This document shows positions 20,613-24,635 of a stretch of DNA of 24,635 nucleotides, in pieces. The DNA comes from a virus. Position 1 is the first letter of the stretch. Each line of letters begins with the position of its first letter. The notes beneath the pieces were generated by a model. That model was given only the letters and a program-made list of their open reading frames with translations. It was not told the DNA's origin and did not search any database. The DNA lies in the IMG/VR virus record IMGVR_UViG_3300020281_000124, positions 1 through 24,635 of that record, one strand, 5' to 3'. The position numbers and the translations under genes are program-made.

Positions 20613-21913
20613 TAACTTTTTTTCCTCATCACTTCTTTCTTACGAACGTCTTTAAACATTCTTTTTGATAATACTTTAATTCTTCTTTGCAATGCTGGAG
20701 ACTCTAGTCTTTTTTCTATCTCTCTTTTTCTAGCAGGAGTAAGATCTCTTTTTGGTATTCCTCTCGTAATCTTTTGAGCTATAGCATTTCTAGCTTGTCT
20801 ATCAGATCTTCTTTTAAGAACTTTTGTATTAGCCATTCTCTTCTTTGCGCGTCTTCTACCAACTGCAATACGTGCTTTGTTGCGCCTCATGTCTCTTTTC
20901 TTTTTCATTCTTTGAGCCATGGTTAAAGCTTCTTCAACGTTTTCTTCATAGATCTTGTCTATTTCTTTTTTAACTTTAGGATCTTTTAAGAGATCTTTTG
21001 AAATCTTTTGAATAGCCGTTTTCTTATCAATTTGAGATTTCATATTAAATCTCTTATCTCTTATTATCTTTATTGCGGCTTTGACTTGATCTGCTGCAGA
21101 TAAATTCTTTACTGCTTCGTCAACTGATTCTTTTTTATTCTTTTCAGCTTCTTTTGCTTTTCTCTTTGCAATATTAGATGGGTGTAATGGATGTTTTAAA
21201 CCGTATGGAGATTTTGGGTATGGATCTCTTTTCTTTGGTCTACCTCTTAGATCCATAGGATCAACCATTTCTTTATGAATATCCATTCTAGTTCCTGATG
21301 GAGTCTTGACATAATTCTTTACTTTATAGCCATGCTTCTTTGCAAAAGCTTGTCCGTCTTTTTCTTTGTGATAACTCTTCATGTGTAAGTGTAAATGTTT
21401 ATCACCTGGCTTTTTAATCATACTTGGAATTTTCTTAACACTCATACTTCCGTTTGAATGTGTTTGAGCGTCACGATGAGCGTCATCGTGATTAATAGCT
21501 TCATTTGTTTTCTTCGGATACATTCTAAATACTTTAGCACGAGCTTTATCTAAATACTTTTTCTTATTCATCATGTAGTCTCTTGGATTCTTTGCAAGAG
21601 TTTTAGCATGTTTAATTATATCTGTAGGTTTAGTTGGCTTAAGAACTGAAGCTTCTTTCTTAATAACTTCCTTATCAGTCTTGACCATTCTGACTCCGAC
21701 TTTACCATCAGGCTTCGTATATTTCTCTGGTTTTTTATCAGCACTTTGCACAGAGTTATATAAGTCGTCTTTAGCTTGCGTAGCAACTTTCTTGCGCATA
21801 TACTTACTTACGCCTTTTTTACCTTTAACCGGTACTTTTAAATTTGGAAGTTTTTTGTCTTTTTTCATCGACAGTTCGTTCATCAAGTCGAAAAAAGATT
21901 TTAATTGGGCCAT
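20612..21913 (-). CDS. Very basic late protein (433 aa)
   Basis: A 433-residue, extremely Lys/Arg-rich protein. It starts MAQLKSFFDLMNELSMKKDK, a variant of the shared F-x-x-L-x-x-E leader. A small domain lies at about 165-215 (KHLHLHMKSYHKEKDGQAFA, then KKHGYKVKNYVKTPSGTRMD). The C-terminal third (about 330-433) is a series of basic helices (AQRMKKKRDMRRNKARIAVG). The composition suggests a DNA-condensing or head-internal protein, possibly counteracting DNA charge in the capsid. No enzyme motif seen. It shares single-base start/stop overlaps with both neighbours. Confidence 0.65.
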   Translation of the reverse strand: MAQLKSFFDLMNELSMKKDKKLPNLKVPVKGKKGVSKYMRKKVATQAKDDLYNSVQSADKKPEKYTKPDGKVGVRMVKTDKEVIKKEASVLKPTKPTDIIKHAKTLAKNPRDYMMNKKKYLDKARAKVFRMYPKKTNEAINHDDAHRDAQTHSNGSMSVKKIPSMIKKPGDKHLHLHMKSYHKEKDGQAFAKKHGYKVKNYVKTPSGTRMDIHKEMVDPMDLRGRPKKRDPYPKSPYGLKHPLHPSNIAKRKAKEAEKNKKESVDEAVKNLSAADQVKAAIKIIRDKRFNMKSQIDKKTAIQKISKDLLKDPKVKKEIDKIYEENVEEALTMAQRMKKKRDMRRNKARIAVGRRRAKKRMANTKVLKRRSDRQARNAIAQKITRGIPKRDLTPARKREIEKRLESPALQRRIKVLSKRMFKDVRKKEVMRKKS

Positions 21914-23139
21914 CAGTTCCTCCCTGGTTTATCCCATCCTTTTAATATATCTGGCGAAAAGTTTGCGTATGAGAACTCCATACGGTCCACAATTTTCACG
22001 GCATCACCACCAAGCTTGTCAATAGCTACATAACCTTCTTGACCTGTGGTTTGATAACCATTTCTAGTTTTTAAAAAAGTTTCTGTGCTATTTAACTTAT
22101 TAAGTATATTTATAAGTTTTAATTTTGCTAGAACAATAGATTTTTGTAAATCAAACATCATTTGTAAACTTATTTTATTTTGCGGTGAGAAGAATTTTAG
22201 TATTTCGTCTAATTTTTTCTGTTGAGCAGACTTTCCTTTTTCAGTCTTTCTTTTATCTATCTCTTTCTGAAACTTTTGTTTTATATGCAATATTAACTTC
22301 GCAACGTGGGCTTTGGTATTACCAATGACTTGGCCTTTTCGTACAAAAGTATTATTAAACGTTTCAATAAGTTGAGCAATGTCTTGGTTAGCCTCGAGAG
22401 TACGTAAGGTACTACCAGAAATTTTATTAAAAATCCTGCCAGCGTTACTAAGATGTGCATTGACTTCCTCCGTATCTTTCTTTGTCATAGTAAATCTTGT
22501 CATATCTCTTAACATCGCGTCTTGTGACCATACGTTTTTACTATTACGAAACTTACTAGTATCGACTCCATAAGATGCTTTCATAGTTTCAAAAGAGTTT
22601 CCAGTATAAGTGGTATGCCATACTATTCCAATCTTTGCTGCTTTAACTTTCTTTGCCGCTGCAGTTCCAGAAGGCACTGCATAAACTATGGTGTTTGGAT
22701 GAAAGGTTACATACGCCTTGCCTTTTATCTTTTTTGTCTTAATGTCACTTGTATCAAATAAGAAGTCGCCTTGTATAACTCCTTTGATACCAAGATCTGG
22801 TAAGTACTTAAGAGCATTTTTTAATTTTAAATTGAGATCACCATCAGTATCAGCATCGATATCAGCGTTATTCTTGTAAACTTTTGGAGTGGCGTTAAAT
22901 ATCCCTTTCTTAGCAACAAAAAATTTACCATCACGAGGATCAGTGCCACAAAAAATAGCTGGTGCTCCATCCCATTTAACGCTAACGTTTCCATCTTTGA
23001 CTCCTCCTAGCATGTCTCTAAGAGAACGTAGAGCAAGTATAGCTTGTCTCGTTCCGTCGACTCCACCATATAGGACTTTGTCCTCGATATGAGTCATATG
23101 AGTATTTTTTTGTTCTGCTATAAATTCTGCAAAATTCAT
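21913..23139 (-). CDS. DUF6267 family protein with ligase-like KxDG motif
   Basis: A 408-residue protein of the DUF6267 type found in marine T4-like phages. After the leader MNFAEFIAEQKN comes a helical region and VSVKWDGAPAIFCGTDPRDG. K55-x-D57-G58 looks like motif I of covalent nucleotidyltransferases (DNA/RNA ligases, capping enzymes). Possible later motifs are IQGDFLFDTSD (about 141-151) and IGIVWHTTYTG (about 185-195), but the match is loose. The C-terminal half is helical. A ligase or nucleotidyltransferase activity is a hypothesis, not established for the family as far as I know. The N-terminal leader closely matches T4 internal protein leaders (YQEFIAEA). Confidence 0.75.
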   Translation of the reverse strand: MNFAEFIAEQKNTHMTHIEDKVLYGGVDGTRQAILALRSLRDMLGGVKDGNVSVKWDGAPAIFCGTDPRDGKFFVAKKGIFNATPKVYKNNADIDADTDGDLNLKLKNALKYLPDLGIKGVIQGDFLFDTSDIKTKKIKGKAYVTFHPNTIVYAVPSGTAAAKKVKAAKIGIVWHTTYTGNSFETMKASYGVDTSKFRNSKNVWSQDAMLRDMTRFTMTKKDTEEVNAHLSNAGRIFNKISGSTLRTLEANQDIAQLIETFNNTFVRKGQVIGNTKAHVAKLILHIKQKFQKEIDKRKTEKGKSAQQKKLDEILKFFSPQNKISLQMMFDLQKSIVLAKLKLINILNKLNSTETFLKTRNGYQTTGQEGYVAIDKLGGDAVKIVDRMEFSYANFSPDILKGWDKPGRN

Positions 23140-23140
23140 T

Positions 23141-24535
23141 TTATATATCCTTTAAGAATCTCTTAAAATCTGAAGTTAAAAACGCTGTTACGGACGGTTG
23201 AGACGTCCAAGTGCCAGAACCTTTGTATCTCATCGCAATATCTATGGCTGGCATCTTACCAATAGTTAATTGCATTCCTAAAACAGCAGCAGTTCCAGTA
23301 AAAGATTGTCTATCTACTTTTATTTTAGGTTTTTCTTTTTTAAGAAGTTCTGCAACTTTTATTGAGACTGTATCGACTGGTATGACATCAGCTTTTTCAA
23401 CTACTGGACCGCTTTTTAAATATCTACCAACGCCTGTAATTAATACAAAATTAAAATTAAAATTTTCTAATTCTTTTAAATCTGTCTTTAGTACCAATTG
23501 CATGATTTTCTGTGCGATTGTATCTTGTTCTTTTTCAAACATATCTCCAATTCTACCGAAGATACTATCTCGACCTTTTAACTGATCATTAAAGAACTTA
23601 TTTGGTAATCCAGCGACAAGTTGTTTCCATGTTGGTCTTCTCGTGTTACGATCTCTGTTTGCTTTCTTCTGAGAACCAGACGGTACTAATGCTTGAGCTT
23701 CTGCATTCTTAATTACTTTATTAATCATGAAGTCTTGTAGCGTTTCATTATATCTGTCCACAATTTCTTTTGAAGTAAATAAATTAGAAACAGATTTATT
23801 TAGTAGCGTAGGATCTGCAGACGTGCTTCTATCTTTCTTTTTTAGAGAAACTCCATAGAACTTAGCACCTTTTTTAATTACTATGTCAGACGAGTTAAAG
23901 TCTTTCATACCATAAGCGTTTCTCTTAAATTTTTCAATAGTTTTATTCCACACTCTACCAGTAACATAAGCGGTTGTACCTACACCGCCACAATATTTTT
24001 GAAATCCAACTGCAGCTGAAAATGCTTGACAAAAATTAGTATAGTCTCCATCAATGGCATCAAATTCTTTTTGATCGTAATCTTTTACTTTACTTGGAAT
24101 TACTTTTTTAACCTCGTCTACCAAAGCGTCAAGTTCAACTATATCTTCAGGAATTGATCGAGGTAATACCATACAACACAGACCAGCTGTTAATAGTTCG
24201 TTTGGATCAGTTTTGCCTCTCTTACCGTTAGGCTTTGTTTGAACTACTATATCTTTATCAAATTGTTTAACTCTAAATTTATAATCTTTTGTTGCACGAG
24301 TAGACGTGATCTCTATAAATTCATATTCATCTTCATTAGATAAAAATTTATTTACTGCAGTAACATATTGACGTCTTTTATTATCTGGTAATGTTTGAGT
24401 AAGAGTTATAGATTTTCCAGTTTCTTTTTTTATGCTAGTGTCTTCAATATCAAAGCCTGAAACAGCAGATGCAATATCTTTTGCTGCTTTGATAGCAGTT
24501 TCGTTTTCCATCAGATATCTCCTAAACCTTAACAT
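23141..24535 (-). CDS. Phage protein with possible PD-(D/E)XK nuclease fold
   Basis: A 464-residue protein conserved in style with marine T4-like phages. DPNELLTAGL (E113) followed by SSDIVIKKGAKFYGVSLKKK (D217, K232-K234) resembles a PD-(D/E)XK core with the glutamate on helix 1, but this is inferred from pattern only. The start is ambiguous. ATG 24535 gives a leader MLRFRRYLMENE matching the shared F-x-x-Y-L-x-E pattern, but lies only five bases after the TATAAATA promoter, implying a leaderless mRNA. ATG 24511 has AGGAG 7 bases upstream and would remove that leader, giving 456 residues. The longer form is listed because of the leader match. Confidence 0.66.
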   Translation of the reverse strand: MLRFRRYLMENETAIKAAKDIASAVSGFDIEDTSIKKETGKSITLTQTLPDNKRRQYVTAVNKFLSNEDEYEFIEITSTRATKDYKFRVKQFDKDIVVQTKPNGKRGKTDPNELLTAGLCCMVLPRSIPEDIVELDALVDEVKKVIPSKVKDYDQKEFDAIDGDYTNFCQAFSAAVGFQKYCGGVGTTAYVTGRVWNKTIEKFKRNAYGMKDFNSSDIVIKKGAKFYGVSLKKKDRSTSADPTLLNKSVSNLFTSKEIVDRYNETLQDFMINKVIKNAEAQALVPSGSQKKANRDRNTRRPTWKQLVAGLPNKFFNDQLKGRDSIFGRIGDMFEKEQDTIAQKIMQLVLKTDLKELENFNFNFVLITGVGRYLKSGPVVEKADVIPVDTVSIKVAELLKKEKPKIKVDRQSFTGTAAVLGMQLTIGKMPAIDIAMRYKGSGTWTSQPSVTAFLTSDFKRFLKDI

Positions 24536-24540
24536 ACTTC

Positions 24541-24548
24541 TATTTATA
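24541..24548 (-). promoter_or_regulatory. T4-type late promoter TATAAATA
   Basis: An exact match to the T4 late promoter consensus on the minus strand, in a short gap directly after a terminator and before the first gene of the late cluster. By T4 spacing, transcription would start near 24535, giving about 24 bases of leader with AGGAG for ATG 24511, or a leaderless mRNA for ATG 24535. It would be read by host RNA polymerase with phage late sigma and sliding-clamp factors, which are not in this window. Confidence 0.7.
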
Positions 24549-24560
24549 ATAGTTTAGTGT

Positions 24561-24586
24561 TTAAAAAAGCGCCCTTATGGACGCTT
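24561..24586 (-). terminator. Rho-independent terminator
   Basis: On the minus strand AAGCGTCC and GGGCGCTT form an 8-bp stem (one G-T pair) with an ATAA loop, followed by a run of T. It ends the transcript of the gene entering from the right edge, whose likely stop codon lies in the loop. It separates that transcript from the late promoter at 24541-24548. Confidence 0.85.
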
Positions 24587-24635
24587 ATGTATGTTTTCGC
24601 AGATATGTTCTATCTCTGGAAAAACACCTATTCTA
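24575..24635 (-). CDS. Partial CDS, C-terminal end only
   Basis: The last 19 codons of a gene that enters from the right edge, ending in IGVFPEIEHICENIHKRP and a TAA that lies in the terminator loop. The frame is chosen because it stays open to the edge and its stop coincides with the terminator. Too little is visible to identify it. Confidence 0.5.
   Translation of the reverse strand, partial: RIGVFPEIEHICENIHKRP

Noticed and set aside
786-23585. Numerous plus-strand open frames of 60-128 codons
   Set aside because: All lie antisense to better supported genes and are rich in Phe, Leu and Ser, as expected for the complement of Lys/Glu-rich AT-biased genes. None has a recognisable domain.
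1-24635. tRNA genes, CRISPR arrays, insertion sequences
   Set aside because: No cloverleaf, regular direct-repeat array, terminal inverted repeats or transposase was seen by eye. A tRNA scan would be needed to exclude a tRNA fully.

Overview
The window is a 24.6-kb piece of a marine T4-like myovirus genome. Base composition is strongly AT-rich. Every convincing gene lies on the minus strand, so transcription runs from high to low coordinates. Genes are packed with overlapping starts and stops, and only five gaps exceed about 40 bases. Many proteins match families I know from marine T4-like phages of cyanobacteria and SAR11: DUF6267, DUF6321, DUF6433, a SegE-like GIY-YIG protein, T4-type RNase H, MGME1-like exonuclease and a 2OG-Fe(II) oxygenase. 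A SAR11 or other alphaproteobacterial host is an inference, resting mainly on the proteobacterial-type cytochrome b and the DUF1289 protein. No integrase, tRNA or CRISPR array was seen.

Right half (about 12.0-24.6 kb) looks like a late module. It starts after a rho-independent terminator (24561-24586) with a T4-type late promoter TATAAATA (24541-24548). Then come a possible PD-(D/E)XK-fold protein, a DUF6267 protein with a KxDG motif, a very basic protein, a nucleotidylyltransferase and a string of small basic phage proteins. Six of these proteins begin with a short peptide of the form F-x-x-(F/Y/I)-(I/L)-x-E, or a close variant. This resembles the capsid-targeting, protease-cleaved leader of T4 internal proteins, so they may be packaged in the head and injected. 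A gap at 17034-17153 holds a second late-promoter-like site and repeated TGTCA/TGACA palindromes. Further left are an Asn/Gly-repeat protein, an overlapping inner-membrane/lipoprotein pair that looks like a two-component spanin, and a DUF1353 protein.

Left half (about 0-12.0 kb) looks like an early/middle module driven by host-type promoters. Three gaps carry TTTACA-N17-TATAAT (starting at 12026, 7719 and 5608). The first drives class II ribonucleotide reductase (nrdJ), a DUF1289 protein, a TTG-started zinc-ribbon protein, a tiny ORF and a complete 417-residue cytochrome b of the bc1 complex, then a SegE-like GIY-YIG nuclease. The cytochrome b keeps all four haem ligands, PEWY and the quinone-site residues, and is the outstanding feature: a respiratory-chain core subunit as a phage auxiliary metabolic gene. 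Next come T4-like RNase H, DUF6433, small unknown genes, a 2OG oxygenase, an MGME1-like nuclease and an EF-hand membrane protein. The window ends in a glycosyltransferase island: two tandem GT8-like paralogues, a DUF6165-like protein, a GT25-like protein and a truncated gene.

Together the early module supplies nucleotides (NrdJ), processes DNA (RNase H, MGME1-like nuclease) and, with cytochrome b, may sustain electron transport during infection. The late module supplies head-associated and lysis proteins.
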